DNA of 64,000 nucleotides, from positions 14,557,501-14,621,500 of the forward strand of contig CM040745.1 of assembly GCA_022829145.1 (NCBI GenBank), in the 5' to 3' direction. The notes under the pieces are model-generated. The model was not told the DNA's origin. It searched no databases and saw only the letters and a program-made list of their open reading frames with translations. Below, piece by piece: positions 38,911 to 53,290 of the stretch (the first letter of the stretch is position 1; the number at the start of each line of letters is the position of its first letter). This DNA comes from Albula goreensis. Lineage: Eukaryota; Chordata; Actinopteri; Albuliformes; Albulidae. The translations under genes and the position numbers were made by a program.

Positions 38911-40689
38911 CACCACTTTCAGCCCGGTATGTCTTTGAAAAGGCCCAGCTTTTTTTTTAATTGCGCATAACACAGTTGTACATAAGGGAAACAAAAGTTG
39001 TACCCACAACTGCAATAAAGAAAATTATATTGAGGAGGCAAAAAATTCCCTCTGGCAGCAGGTAGAGTAATAAGCCTATGGCTTATAAATTGTTTGGCTA
39101 AACAAACATTTTCAGTAATTTAGAATAAATGGAGCTTCCAAGTGCCATTTCTCAAAAAGGCCCTTGTGCTCAATACACAAGTTTGAAGCTTCAATGGGGA
39201 AAAAAAGCAAAAAAACAAAATCTAGAAAAAAAAGTTTCTCTGTGCCATAACAAGTAAAAAAACGACATGATGCATCTGCATATCAGAGGGCATGCATTTA
39301 ATCTCTATGTACATATTGGAAGCTTATTGGATTATTCCCCCTAACCTCATCAGTATGAAGTTACAGATCAATACTGTCAAGAGGTGGTTAGAGGTCTGCT
39401 TTTATGGTGTATGAGAAAAACAGCACCAGTAAGAGGAGAAGAGGCCTAACTTTCACCATGTTTTTAAAGCCCTTGTTTGAATGGGTCGGGGTACATGGGA
39501 TACGTACCACTAGGGTAGCAATTAGGGATGTCATAACTTTCCTCTCAAGCCAAGAGCCACCATAACTATGGGTTTCCCAGCCAGATCTCTTCATCTGAAT
39601 GAAAATCATAAACCACACATTTACTGGATGATGAAGAGCAAATGAAGCTGGCTGATTCTTGGCCGTCCCGGTGTTTGTAATTCCATAGAATTCTGCTTGA
39701 TTACAATATTCCCGTTATAGGTTTTTCCTTTGACCTCAGAGCTCCGCTGCAGGATCATTTCTGATCATCCATAAATGTACCCAGAGGGTTCACTGCCTAG
39801 TTATTAAAATAGTTTGGATTTTTCTGCTCACAGTGGTTTGGACCATATGTGTTACTGCTACACACACAGTTTATTTTGATAGGCACTGGATCTTGTGCAG
39901 GTCTGAAAGGGAACAAACTCTTCTGCTTGAATAGCACTGAATAGCAAAAGGTAGTTTTACAGCTTGCGTATAGTGAGCGGTTTCTCACAATACTCCCAAC
40001 AATTCTCCATACTGGGTTTATGGCATTAGCTTTCCCTTTTGTTGATTGTTTTTAACAGGCACAAAAATCTGAGGGCAGTAGAGGAGTAAGGCGAGATCAT
40101 AAGTAAATTGAGAAAATCAAGACAAGATGTAAAATATGAAAGCGTACAGATAAGAATTTATTCAGGAACAACAACTTCAGGAACAGTAACAGATTCATCA
40201 GAACTGATGAATATACATGATGAACTTGTATGTACACAAAACTGTTTATAAATGTTCACAGCACTGTATTTGTGTACTTGGTTTATTATGAAAGGGAAAG
40301 GGAACTATGACTAAGCTGTCATTGGCACTTCAGGCAAATAAAATAGATTTCCTACCAAAAAGAGATAATCTCCATTGTACTATTATTGTCATTGTGCCAT
40401 TATTTGAAAGGCCACCTTCAAATTCACTCTTAGAAACTTGCAAAACATCTACAAACCGGATTAACAGAAATGGCTGTATGCATTCTATTAACTGTACTTC
40501 CCTGTCACATATTTTCCATGCTGTGTGTGCGCTGATTTCCTCTGACATATAGTGATTTTTCTTACATTGAGCTGTGCGGTGCTAAGTGTTCTTATCTGTG
40601 TGGTTATCTGTGAGAGGACCCACTTCTGCAGCAAAAGAAATTATCCTTCTCCATCCCTCTTTCTGTCACATTACTGAAATAAAAGCGAC
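38911..40689. other. Intron, no recognisable gene
   Basis: A-rich runs around 39197-39232. No family or gene is recognised. Confidence 0.4.
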
Positions 40690-40910
40690 ATACTGAGACT
40701 CAGCGTGGGAGGTTTTGGTCCAAGCTCAGAATTTCAGCCGCATTTTATTAAATTCAATGAGGTTCGGTGGCCTTGGGTTCTGGTCATTTCAAATTAAGTC
40801 ATGGCTTATCAATGTGCAAATTAATACAAGAGTTCACAGACACACCCCGGTGTCTGATAACATGGCCAGGGCAGAGCCTGGGCCAGCTCATTAACTGGAG
40901 GCTCTTCTTC
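40690..40910. promoter_or_regulatory. Candidate conserved non-coding element
   Basis: GCCGCATTTTATTAAATTC, GGTCATTTCAAATTAAGTC and ATGTGCAAATTAATAC lie close together. The last word pairs a POU-like TGCAAAT with TTAAT. Complex sequence without repeats. Weak, motif-based. Confidence 0.25.
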
Positions 40911-43900
40911 CTTCACTAGTATCCCTAGTATCTGTGATTCTGCGTGGCAGGTACCAGCGATACGGCCCTGCTGGAGGGCAGTGCTCTAATCCCTGGCCTC
41001 ACGTCTGAGGCTTAAGAAGGCCTTGTAGAGCCTCTGAGTGCCAGCTGACACCATGGGCATGGGGCATACCAAAGAGTGTGGGACCAGAAACATCACAGTG
41101 AAAAGCAAAGCCAACAGAAATGGCTTGCTTTGTGCTAATCAAAACCACAATTTTTATGAGAGGCTTGTCCTCTTCTGTGGAAATGACTGGCTGTCCACCC
41201 ATGTTTGGGAAAGCACACACTCAATGGATCCCAGTCAATGCTTGATGGATGTGTAATGTGTGATGTCAGACTGAGAAGTGAAGTGTGTACTCTGGGTTTT
41301 TGTATGCTCGGCACTGTGTTATGCAACCAACCCAAAGAAAGGGAAAACCATCCCAGGACTGTTTTCCCCTTTTATGCGTTGCCATGGAGATGACCCAGCC
41401 AACAACCATGTCAACACTTTACGCACTGGGTACTGAGCGCCAGGCTCTAGTTCAGCCTGCGGACGATGATGTCATGGTGCCGGGCCAGCGGCCCTTTCGG
41501 GCCAGAGAACTGAGCTCCATCTGCCTTGTGACATCGCTGACATGAAAAGGCTGTAAACTCATTGGGTCATCCTGTAAGTCTGTGACCTTTCCCGCCACCT
41601 GCCTGGTCTCCCAGCACTTGCCAAAACCCCCTCCCACCCCCAAAAAGGGTCCTTACTCCAGAGGAGATTTGCTTCATATGTTCCATACTCTGCCCCGCCA
41701 AGTGATCTCAAACCCCAGCCTCTACAGAGAGCCAGAGGAAAAGCCTTCAAACCTTTCCTAAATGGAAAAAAAATGGAGGAGTTATATTTCAGTCCGTGTG
41801 GGCTTAGACCAAAAGAAACATTCCACAGACAAAAAATAATCATAAAATCCTGAGTTACATTTCAGAGTTGTTCATCGCCCACATGTTGGACTCTCCTGGT
41901 TTTATCTTTATCTTTACCTGGTTGAAATATTGTCTATGCTCCACATACACAGACTCAAACAGTTTACTGCCAGAGCAGATACAGGCAGCACAGATGACAG
42001 CAGTGGACAGCCTGGATACTGATTAAAGTAAACCTCCATGGCCTCCACTCCCAGGGTGCAGGGAGAGGCCAGCAGCGAGGCCCACCTACAGGCAGCTGTG
42101 CTGGGGAAGAGCCAGACCCTGCAACCGCGGCCGCATACGACAGTGTGAGACTGCATCTTCCCACGGGACAAGGCATACAGGACGCTAATCTCGAGGGCTG
42201 GGTTACATGTCCCGTGACTCAAATGGGCATTGTTACTGCCAACAATGCATTGTGGACAGCGCAGGGAAGCCGCAATTCCAGTCTGTTTGGCAAAAGCAGC
42301 CAGAGAGTGTTTTTCTGTGAATTACTAGCAGAAGGAATGCACAAGCTGAAGCCTTTCATCTCTATGCACCTCTATAATCTACCCAAAGAGGCAGCTGACT
42401 CAGGCCTCTCAACAAACCACTCCAGCTAAACACCTATTTTTAGCTAAAGGATGCAGCGCAGGGGGCCACACACTGCCTTCACACATCGTCATAATGTAGG
42501 CCTCCTTGGCCCTGTAATTTGTGACAAGTTTCAGCAAGATTTCTGTGGTATTAAATTAAATTTGTTACTCATTGATAGGAAAAAATGGTCCCCTTGTACA
42601 TCAAGTACAGTATTCAGGAAAAAGTGACGAGAACTACGAATTCTTTGAGACACAAGCAAAAACTAATGCCAGAAAATATACACAATTCATGTCAACTAAC
42701 AGACTCTAAACAACAAAAATAACAATACTAGTTATAGTGTGGCCATACAGGATGTTTAGGTGTTTTACACATGCGGGAAAAGTCTTTGATGTAGTCCTCA
42801 TGGTACTGTGCAAAGCCAGTCAGGACAGGTCACCTGTACACCGGTGTGTGCTATAAGAGAACATAAGATCATTGGCAAAGCTGCAGCATAACTAGTAATT
42901 CTGTAACTGTGATTTTTTTACCTCACAATAAACAGACCATGTTCTGTCATAAATTCTTCATTGAAACATTTGCTACACTCATGCTCTCTGTAAGTGTGAA
43001 ATTGTTTTAGAAGTACGAAAATACAAAATTAGTTTTTGGTTGAGTTCGGAGACTAAATTTGACGAGGCAGCATAAAAATGACGAGGCAGCAGCGTACAGC
43101 TGGCTGCTCCCTACTGACAGTTGTGTGGGTTGATGGGGTCTGGCATGGAGCAGAGGTTAAAGGTCACAGCGTTCCCGTCCTCCGAGAGCTGACGGCAGTA
43201 ACAGAGAGACTTGCTGAGTGGGGTAATTCTGACAGGCTCATGCGGCACAGTCTCCACACATGATAGGTACTTCATTGTGGGTGGTGCTTCCAAACTAGAC
43301 GACAGACTGTCCCACCTGTCTCTGGACCTGCAGCAACTTGTGAGCTCCGCAAATACCCACAAGCGAGCCGGGCTGCCGCCTTGACTCCAGGGTTAGATGA
43401 CTGTGGTCTGCAGTGGAGAGAGGCAGGGGAAAACAGAGGGGGACAGAACGGCACACTGACTGAGGGGGTCGGGCAGGACACAGAGCTGCATTGTGAGAGC
43501 TGACCACAATCAGCCAGCCCATCTTTGCACAGACCACAGCTTGCTTTCCAAAAATGGAAAAGACATCTCTCCCCCACCGAGTGTAGACAGCACATATTCA
43601 TGTGAAGCATTCAGATACTTCACATTTCTTAAATCAAAGGTTATTGCCTGCCCTTAAGAAAATCAACAGTTGTTAATATGTGCAAGGCCAGTGACTTACA
43701 GTAATAGGAAACTGGCTGTTTACCTAGGCTGGTTGTACAGAACTAACCACAGCCAGCCAAATGCTTCATCCCTACTGCATATATCTAGGTTGAATTAAAC
43801 CATGTCACCCTAGTATGGTTTTGGTTCTAAATTAATTTGAGCATGTATGCATTTGACCTATCCATAAAGCATTACCTGTGTCACCTGCCCCTCACATATC

Positions 43901-46900
43901 CAATGTATGTCTGCAGGAACATGAGTGTGTTACACCACAAAATGAATGCTTTATTCTCAGTAGTGGCCTGTTGCTGGAGTCATCTGACTGGAGTTTCAAA
44001 AGGGATGCACCAGTTATGGTCATGTCAGCTTTACTTGGCATATCCTCTCACAAGCGTAAGCTATACTGCATATTGTTATTCCAATAGCCTACCATTTACC
44101 TTTAAACAAATGCAGAAGGTCTTACCGGCAGGTGCTGTGGATGCAGTATGGAGAATTTAGCTCAGATTCTGAAAATGGCTGACTCCTTATTCATATCTTT
44201 AGAGACTAAAAAATAATAGCATTTAAAGTAACAAATGCAAGAAGGAAAATAAAAACACTATGTTGGTACAGAGATTAAATCCTCCACACTGAATCAAGCT
44301 ATTTCCATAACCCACCTGCTGTTAGTGCAAAAAAATATATATATCTAAACACGATGACATCCCAGAAAGCAAAGTATGTTTTCATCATCTGTGCAGTGAC
44401 AGAGAGAGATGGTGTGGTGAGAGCAATGATAGAGGTGGAGTTACAGCGCAGTCTGAGCCAGCTCCCCACACACTCAGCCCTGCACAGTAGGAACACTTCC
44501 ACTGATCCGCTGACACTTGCTCGGTGGCAACCCATGATCAAAGTCAACTGTACCAAAACAATAGTGCTTCAACAGATCATTTCTGAACCCAGTAACTGTT
44601 CTAAAAACAGACCATGATTTTAAAGGGGTTCCCCAAAAACAGCAAGTGAGGCAGCCACAATGACCCACAAGTCATGGAACGATGCATTGGCCGATATATA
44701 GTCTTCAGCAAATCATTTATTTTAATACAACCAACATGTCCTCTGCCGCACTTGGATAGTAGTAGCTGTCTTATCAGTAACTTGGTATTGCAGAACACAA
44801 GTGTCAATAACATGTGCTGGAGCAGGATTTAAATTCCACTTCATAAATATTGAATGTAGTGTTTGTGCTGCCATTCATAATAGTTTGCATGGTGAAATAT
44901 GCTAGAAAAGACTAGCATGTTACAGGAGAGAATGAAACAACTTTTTATCCTGACACTGATCCCATCCAGTGACTGTATAACATTGTCACATTTAACAGCG
45001 TTTTTGATTCATACCATTTCTAGCAGTCTTTTCTAGTATATTTACAGGAAAAAGGTTTAATGAACACTTTTCCAGTGTCAGGTATGAGTGTGGGTGGAAA
45101 ATCCAACACAACGTGTGGATGGTTCCAGTGAACCAGGTTTGAGTTTCTGCAGGGAACTATGGTTAACACATAATTGTGGACCCTACATGACTACAGAGAG
45201 TACTGCATAAGGATAAATGGGTACTATACTCATTTTAGTGTAGTTTTCCCATCAGTACCCTGAGAATTTTCTTCTTTTTTAGTGGGGGTGAAGAGAGGAT
45301 ATTTTCTTACTGACTCACCAGCACCACTTCATGCACTATCCCAACTCTCCCTGAAAGTTTCCAGCAGTCTGTGGTTAGCACTGTGGTTCATACTGCCTGT
45401 GGAATCTCTGTCTGCCTGACTTTCAAACAGACACCATCTCAAAACCAGAAGACCAATTCAATGTTAGCATTAGAAGATCAGAAAAAAAAACACAGCCATT
45501 ACTACTCATAGACAGCAAAGAAAATATGGGCCTATATATATTTAAAACAATTTCAGCAAAGAATGCAAGGGCTAGAAAAAATGTCCAAACTTTGGATAAC
45601 ATATTGCCCAATGTTGTGCCAGATGGCTGAGTAGCAAAAAGGTAAAGAACTATTAAATGAACGTACTCTTACCACTAGAGCAGGGAACATATGCACTATG
45701 CAGTTGACAATGTAACTGCTACATAAACCTTTCTTACCGAAATATTTACCCAAAACAAATTCCCCTCTTTATCACCTCTTCTGTCACAAACATTTTTTTG
45801 TAGCTGGTTTGTTTCCCAAACCTCTGTGCAATACAACCTATTTTCAAAAAGTAGTGGGGTATGTGCCAAGAATTTCAACACAAGAGTCCTGAATTGTTGT
45901 GCCTTTCAGTTAGGTTAGGATGTCAAATGTGCAAAAAGTAATTTTACAACTTGACAATATGACCTATTTGATGACCAACACAAAAATACAAAAATAGAAG
46001 TATATTTCTTAAACCAGCTCCTTCCCTGGGCAAATGGTGTCATTCACAACACAGCCCCCCTCTGCTTTGTGTAATAGTGCCATTTGGAACTGTGCTTCAA
46101 TGTATGCTCAAAACTTCACTCCATGCAAATGATGGAAAAGGCTGGGACCCAAAGGGAATGCTAAAAGCCGCGTCCCCTGCCAGCGTGCTGTACCTCAGAA
46201 GAGATAAAAACACACACACTGTGATTTAGCCCAGATTCTGCAAAGGAAAACTACAGAGGTCCTGTGGGTATGGTGGCTGTGATCACTCATTCAGCTTCAT
46301 CTCCGCACATTCATGCCATGATGATGAAAACACTGCCAGTCCCACTCAGTGGCACACATGCACACACAAATGTCCCTCTGGTGTGTTCTACTGTCATAAC
46401 AGAACCCCCAGAAAAGCCTACTGCATTACCCCTTCCCCCTGCCCTGGAAACAGGAGAAAAGGTGTCAACTCTTCAAAGCTGTAACCGTGTCTATGGCATT
46501 ATCAGAACAACAGCTATTTCATATGCAGGCTCTAATACTGGAACTGCAACACAATGCAATCCTCATGTTATGAACATTTAAATGTAATATGAAATTTTGT
46601 CTTGGTAGTCACCCAATCATGTTGTAGCAAAACAGACAACAGCAATACTATGGTACAGTTTTTCCAACAATTAATTATTGGAAAATATTTTTAAAAAATA
46701 GTTACCTATACTTTGCTTACCTTTTTCCTTTATGACAAGAATGTTAAACAGTCTAAAGGATTTAAAAGAAATTATAATGAAACACTTCAAATAAAGTTAT
46801 CTGCCATGGGATGGTTGATTTTACCAGGAATGTTGCTTTGAGGAGCAACACTCCTAAAATTGCTTGAGTAAGATACTCTATCACAAAAAAACTCTCTTCT

Positions 46901-49900
46901 CTTTTTTTTCAAAGAATGAGGAGATGCGAGAGGAGAAGACAAGGTGAAAGGTATTTTGAACTTAACCTATTGCTGCAAGTGTGCAGTAGTGTGGCAGTCT
47001 CATTTTAGAATGCAGACTTCTTCATAATAGGTCTCTACGGGATTACTCCGGGCTTACACACAAGAGGCTACAAATGTGTGCTACGGTAGAGTCTGAAAAA
47101 GTACAACACTTCCATCAAAGAAAAAAATCAATTTCTACTCACAAACATGAGACAAAATACTATCTAACAAACTTTAGAGGCTCCTAGGATTTTCCTCAAA
47201 AAAGATCAATGTCTTGAAGTTATCTTTACGTTGGCTTTTATTGGAGCCTGACATTTATTTCTGTGTTTTTTTACAATGGTCAGAAAAGTCCTACAAAGTA
47301 AGGCCCGAAAATGGTTGTTCCTTGGGTTGTTCAACTGTAACTGAAGGTTTACAAAACCAATCAGATCATGCTCAGTGATTCCAGCAGTTATGACACTACG
47401 CAGTGGAAGAATGGAAATACCAGCCGATGCTGCTCTGTCCTCAAGCAAAGAAGATCAGCAGCATTCCACCAAAAATAAAGGACTTTTTGTCACCAAGGAT
47501 TTAAAGGGAAATGATGAATGAAAACAGACCCTCTTCAGGAAGAATCAGGGAGTTGAAAACTTCTCTCCACAGTTAAAACCAACAACTCAGCAACTTTTAG
47601 AAATAGCAACAAGAGCCTGGTTGCTAAAAATGATTGATCTTGGTCACAATAAAACCACTAAACTTCATGTGAGAGTAAACTAAGGCGAGGAATGAACTCA
47701 AGGGTGGTCCAGTGTGTATTTCCATGTGCGAATAAAGAAACCTCAACAGACAAACTGTATCGGTTTACAGTATATATAGCCATTGAGGTGGGGTCGCATT
47801 AAGGTATCTCTAGCTCTGACTTGGGGAACAGTTACAGCTGTAGGGCTTTGGGTATGCTCTATGAGTTATTTCTGCCAGATGAAGCAAATGACTGTTGAAG
47901 TATAGTGAAAGTTACTTTCCATAGCCAGGTGTCCTTAAATTGATTATATTGATAATGACACATGAAAAAAGTTGTAACCCCAATGATAAAGCCTGCCTAT
48001 CGAAAGCAAAAATGATCACTGGTCGCAACTACATTCAAAACGGTCACTCATAGGTATAGACAAAAACATAATTGCTTCAAAAGTATATTTTTTTTTCATT
48101 ATTCCCATATGATATTGCAGTATTAATCAAAATGACACCTGAAGGAGGAGTAAACCCTGGCAGCTGTGAACGTATTTGTATAAAACGCACAAATTGTCTT
48201 TAAATATTCTCCTCCTATGTGCTGTGGCCCAAAAATGTTGCCAAAAACACAAATAGCTCTCAGTTCAGAACACACCACTGCAACGAATGTAGTCTGGTGT
48301 TCCATAACATGTAGGCTATTCCAAGATTCCACAGGCCCACATTTGTCTTAACTGTATGTGACTTTGCAGATAAGAATCCTTTACAAAATCTCAAGAGTCT
48401 GACAAAATACTTTACTCCAACTCGGCCTCAATAGAACTAAACTATGTTATCCGACACACCCACCACAAATCTCTCCGACAAACACAGGAAATGGAGGCAC
48501 TTGTGACTCCTCTGAGTCATGTGTCTGCTAGCCATCGCTGTTTTCCATACTGGAGATGGGACACCAGTCACCTTACTTCAGATTAACACTATGCTCCATG
48601 TTTTAAATCTCCAAGTTTGAAATCCAAATTTAGCTCCAAAACCAAAACAATGACTCATCAATGGAGAGCAATGACAGTGTATCAAATGGAGGCAATTCCG
48701 ATCATAGTCACATTCTACATTAGCCTACTACAACTCCTGAAGGAAGACACAGCTGAACCAAGCCGTGTGAGCAACAGGATGAGAGGCAGACAGGCTGCAG
48801 ACCACAGGGGCTCTCCCCAGCCAAGAGAGACATGATCAGCAGACTGACCTCATGCCACTTCTGAGGTCATCATCTGCTCCAACAAACCCTTCAGATGTGC
48901 CAGGAAAAACTCGTGGTATAATGGCAGCTATGATGTTCTAATTCATAGAGGACCAAAATGAAAGATTTTTAAAAGTACACTAAATGAATCTGTGGTAGTG
49001 TTTTCCCCATGGCAAACGGGGCTGACAGTCTGGCACGGCCATCTGCCCTGATAGAAAAAAAGTCATAAACAAAGCAGAATGCTGCCGGGAGCATAATCAC
49101 AAACAATGATAGCAACCAAGAATTTAAATGAATACTGCAATACATTCTGCTTGTACACTGCTTTGGTTCAAAACTGCTGAAACTGTTGTGACAGCTGTGG
49201 GAACTATATGACTGCACAACCCCTTGTCAAAGTTATCAGCTAATGATTTATTATTTTTTCCCTTTTTCCCCATTTTCTTTTTTTTTTAAAAATAGTAATC
49301 AATTTAATAAACCAGTGCAACCTAAATCAATTAGGGAGAGGGCATGCAAACATGCACTCAAACGTGCCTGATGGCACTTGTTTTCACTCTGCAGTCAACC
49401 AGCTGAACACCGTGGCCACTGTGTCTACAGAGTGCGCAGGCAGAATGCAGGTACCCAACTGACCAATAGGGGTCACTTGTGAGATGATGTATGGTCATTC
49501 TGCTGACCAAATCACCCCCTGCCAGGCAGAGGCTATGGCCATTTATGTGCCACTCCTGCCATGGTTGTGACTTAAATCCAGACTGTAGTTCCCATTTTTA
49601 CAACGGAGCTCAACATAGCCACCAAACAGCTCTGTTATCAGGTAATGATAATGAAAGCACCCTGGACAGGGTTCTTTCTTGTTTGGAGCACAAAGGCGTC
49701 TTCTCACCTTGACTGATCTCCAGGAAAAAGCTCTCCTCTCCTCACCACTCTCAGCTCTGCAGACTAAACTGTCCCTGTTAAAATGGATACCATTCCTCCC
49801 AAAGGCAATGATTCACAGTCGCTCTCCACACAGATAATTGCCAACAGGAAGAAGGCTATCCCCAAATATTTCACATTTCATCAAAAGACAGGGGCCAGCA

Positions 49901-51043
49901 AAGCAGCGCGCGTGACTAACTGCAGCTGAAAAAGTTCCTCACGATCCTAATTGCTTTCATGGGGGTTTTGAACTTCTTTTTCCATGTGAAGAAAACATGA
50001 AATGCTAATTGGTAACATACAGGTTGGTCTAGACCTATCCACGGCATAAATTTGTTTAAACAAGGGTTGAGTTTTTCAAAAATATTATTCTTTTTCACAA
50101 TAGAACACACATCTCTACTAATGAGCAGACTGGAAAAACCTCTATCCTAAACCTAAAACCAGTCTGGAGTCAAAGTAAATATATTGTGAAAGGTAGTGTA
50201 TGTTTATTTTGCAATAAAATACTTTCCAAATCCTTGCTCTGCTGAATCCAAGATGTGCATAGCCCTAAACAGATTTACAGACTGTTTTAGGAAGCCCTTT
50301 AAGCTAAACCAATATAAGCATTGGTAAGCTTTAGGAAAAGGAATGTGTACTCACACAACCTCTGCCAGCTCCAGAAAACATTTATCTACTGCCAAACAGA
50401 CAATCAATGCTGCTTATTAAGACACATAGATATGTCTGAGGACAGTATGTCTAATGATAATGCAATGGCAGAAAACAGGACAGACTAGACACAGGAGGCA
50501 GGAATCCACACAGTGCCAAAATGCTGAGTGCAGTATAATAACCAGTTTTCAAACTCTGGTTCCAACGGCAATAGTCGGCATCACCGAAAAGGGTAAACAT
50601 CTGAAAACAGGCTACATCCCAGAGGTTAACCCCCCCCCCTTGTTTTTTGTATGCTCTGAATATTGTAGGACAATTGTTAGAATCACTTTGGAAATGAAAA
50701 TATACAATGCGCCAAGACGTTAGGTCAGTATGGTGATGCCACCCATCTAGCGAAACAAAAATATGTTTTATGGATTCAGATCTTGGGTAAGCAACTAGAG
50801 AATTTGAAAACAGCTCCTTTTTACATGAACACAAAATAAAATTTCAGCTTCCAATGATATTAACAAAGGAGCCCAAATTCTGAGAAGTTCACAGCTATGG
50901 CAAGATGTCCCCAACACCACTTCTCTCCTCGGGATACTAAAGAGCAGTTAGTAAGGGTGAGATAACTCTGCAACAGAGCAGGGACATAGGAGCAGCTTTC
51001 TTACAGATACACGTGCTCTTCTGCCAGTGACAGCAGCTTTAAA
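40911..51043. other. Intron, about 10 kb with no recognisable gene
   Basis: I see only short frames and minor simple sequence. A small spaced repeat lies at 43061-43091 (GACGAGGCAGCA twice, 19 bases apart). No transposon body, RNA gene, exon or clear CpG island is recognised. Much of this could be decayed repeat that cannot be named by eye. Confidence 0.4.
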
Positions 51044-51152
51044 TAGGGGTGGCTGATATGACCGACATCCATCACTACAATTATCAGGCCTTTTGATTAT
51101 CAATTTTGATAAACCAGAATTATGTATCAATATGCAAAAAAAAAAAAAAAAA
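51044..51152 (+). mobile_element. hAT-like non-autonomous element fragment (uncertain)
   Basis: TAGGGGTGGCTGATATGACC resembles the left end of fish hAT-type elements whose interiors are rich in self-complementary ATATCG/GATAT words. ATTATCAGGCCTTTTGATTA, TCAATTTTGATAAACC and TGTATCAATATGC follow, then an A17 run (51136-51152). The right end is not identified. Family call is by memory of similar repeats. Confidence 0.35.
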
Positions 51153-52066
51153 CATTTAAGTGATTCTGAGTGGTAACTACTGATGTTTCTAAAGTTTCAG
51201 AGTCAAATAAACCTGGAAATCCATTGTTTTTTCCATATTGCCTCATAATTGTTTCATACTTTTTGTATGGGGAAAATGGTTCTGCTCAGCGCCCTGACTT
51301 TAGGCAGCAAAATGGATTTCACAATACAGACATATCATCATGATCCGATAAAAATAAACTGTTACGAACAGTAACACAACCATGGCTTTCAAAATCAGCG
51401 ATTATAAAGTGGACCACATCCCAAATTTAATATAACTACAAGGTTCATTCTTAGCTCTATGCAACACATCCACAGTAACTGTTTTCAACACTGACAGCTC
51501 AGTGCAGTGCATCTGCTGAGCTGAATGCTAAAATTGTAGCTCTTTATATGTTGCAAATTAGTTTTGAACAGTACTGTTTAACTATTCAGTTATACCTAGA
51601 GCCGATTACCAACCTTTTTATAATAAATTTTAAAAATTCCACTTTTTTTTTAAATGTCAATGTGGCCAAAGAGCACAAAACACATACTGAATGTGATTTT
51701 TAAAAAAAGGAATAATTGTTGTGACTGGTTGTCTTCTTTAAACACAATGCAATGTAATTCAGAGTCTCTGGCGCTCATTTTGGGAAGCAGTCCCATTAAG
51801 TGAATTCTCACCCCCTCATTTAAAGGGGGACAATGGCACTGGGGGAGGAGGGTGACCTTTCGCCCCTTAACCCCTCGGGAATAAAAGCCAAGCTCAGATG
51901 TGGCCCTCTGTACTCCTGATCATGCCTCAGTCTCGCCCTTCTGACCCCCCCACCCCCAAAACTCCCCAACGTTCATTTCAGCTCCATGGAAACCCCAGGC
52001 ATGGGCAGAGACTGTCTCCGATCCACAGTGCCAACACTACAAACACCCCACATACACTTCTACTAT
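51153..52066. other. Intron, no recognisable gene
   Basis: AT-rich; the start may still belong to the hAT-like fragment. Nothing else is recognised. Confidence 0.35.
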
Positions 52067-52100
52067 GTTTGTTTGTTTGTTTGTTTATTTATTTATTTTT
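52067..52100 (+). repeat. (GTTT)n/(ATTT)n microsatellite
   Basis: Five GTTT units pass into three ATTT units and a short T run. Confidence 0.85.
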
Positions 52101-52879
52101 TTAATGATGCTTCTTCACTCAGGTGATTCACAGCATTTCTGCTAGCATTTGAAAAATAACAACACAAAAGCTGCCCATCTCATTTCTGCAGGAAACAGCA
52201 GAACCTGCATGAAGAACATACGCTGAAGAACGCTGTTTTTTGACAACAGTACTTGCTAATGAGGATGACACCAGAGACACCAGAAGAGTGTGTGGAAGAG
52301 GAAGCTAAGCAGAGGAAGTAATGAGGCCTCTGCTTTCTGTCTGTGTCCAACAGCAAGACAGGGGCAACTGGATGATTCTCCTCCCTCACAGATCAGTGAT
52401 TTTCCATATTCAGGAAAGCACAAATTCAAAGGACACGGGGCCTCCCTGGCACACCTCAACACAGCTCGCTTCAAAATTGCAAAAACTGTCACCTCAATGA
52501 ACTTCTTTCCCTTTCATTTAAAAAAATCAGCACAATTTATGCATTTTAATGCTGCTTTCATATATCAAAACTGGACAATGAAGTATTCAAAAATAAATTA
52601 GGCTGAATCACGATGGCAAAAATAATGTTAAAAATAATAATAGTCATGTTATTCGTCACCGTCCTGGATCCGTCCAGACAAAAACTTTCAAAGTAGTCAG
52701 ACACAAACATTAAACAAAATGTGCTTTAGTCTAAACTAAAAATGTCAAATGACTATAACTTGATTTCCACATTTTGGGAGACAAACAAGCCTGGGTCTTT
52801 GGGGCATTATTTAAAATGCCATCCCTGTTTAACACAGGGACAGGCCTTTAGCCTGCAGTGAAGGGACCCTTAGACCTAT
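52101..52879. other. Intron, no recognisable gene
   Basis: Short frames only and no recognised repeat. Confidence 0.35.
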
Positions 52880-53290
52880 ATCAGGATTCACTCTAAAATC
52901 CACTCTGTCACACCATGATTCCGCATGAATATAAATGTATAGACATGGTCTCCATGTGACAGAGCTGACACTCTTTTCATTAGAGCTGTTGATTATTCAT
53001 CTCCTTGTGTAAACAACCTGCGGATTCATTAGTAGCAGATTACATATTCTGTTTATAAATACTGCATAACCCTCGCCCCAGTGCTCCATATCAAAAGCTC
53101 TTTTTATAGTAGTTTGAAATGGGGTACTTGTCACAGGAGACAAAGGATCATCTTTGAACTGGATTTGCCCTTCATATATTGCCTTGAATTAAAGCGAGTA
53201 ACAGGGTAAAGAGACTTAAATGAGGTTCCTCCACTCTTAATAAATCATGAGGTCGCCTTGCCAAATCTAGAGAATCTGAATAACACAGCA
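52880..53290. promoter_or_regulatory. Candidate enhancer / conserved non-coding element with FOX and TCF/LEF-like sites
   Basis: It contains TGTGTAAACAACC (forkhead-type TGTAAACA, about 53009-53016) and CATCTTTGAA (TCF/LEF-type, about 53149-53158). It also has GTTGATTATTCATC and ATTAAAGCGAGTAAC, in about 400 bases free of simple repeats. The pattern is what one expects of a constrained intronic enhancer. Conservation is untested. Confidence 0.32.
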
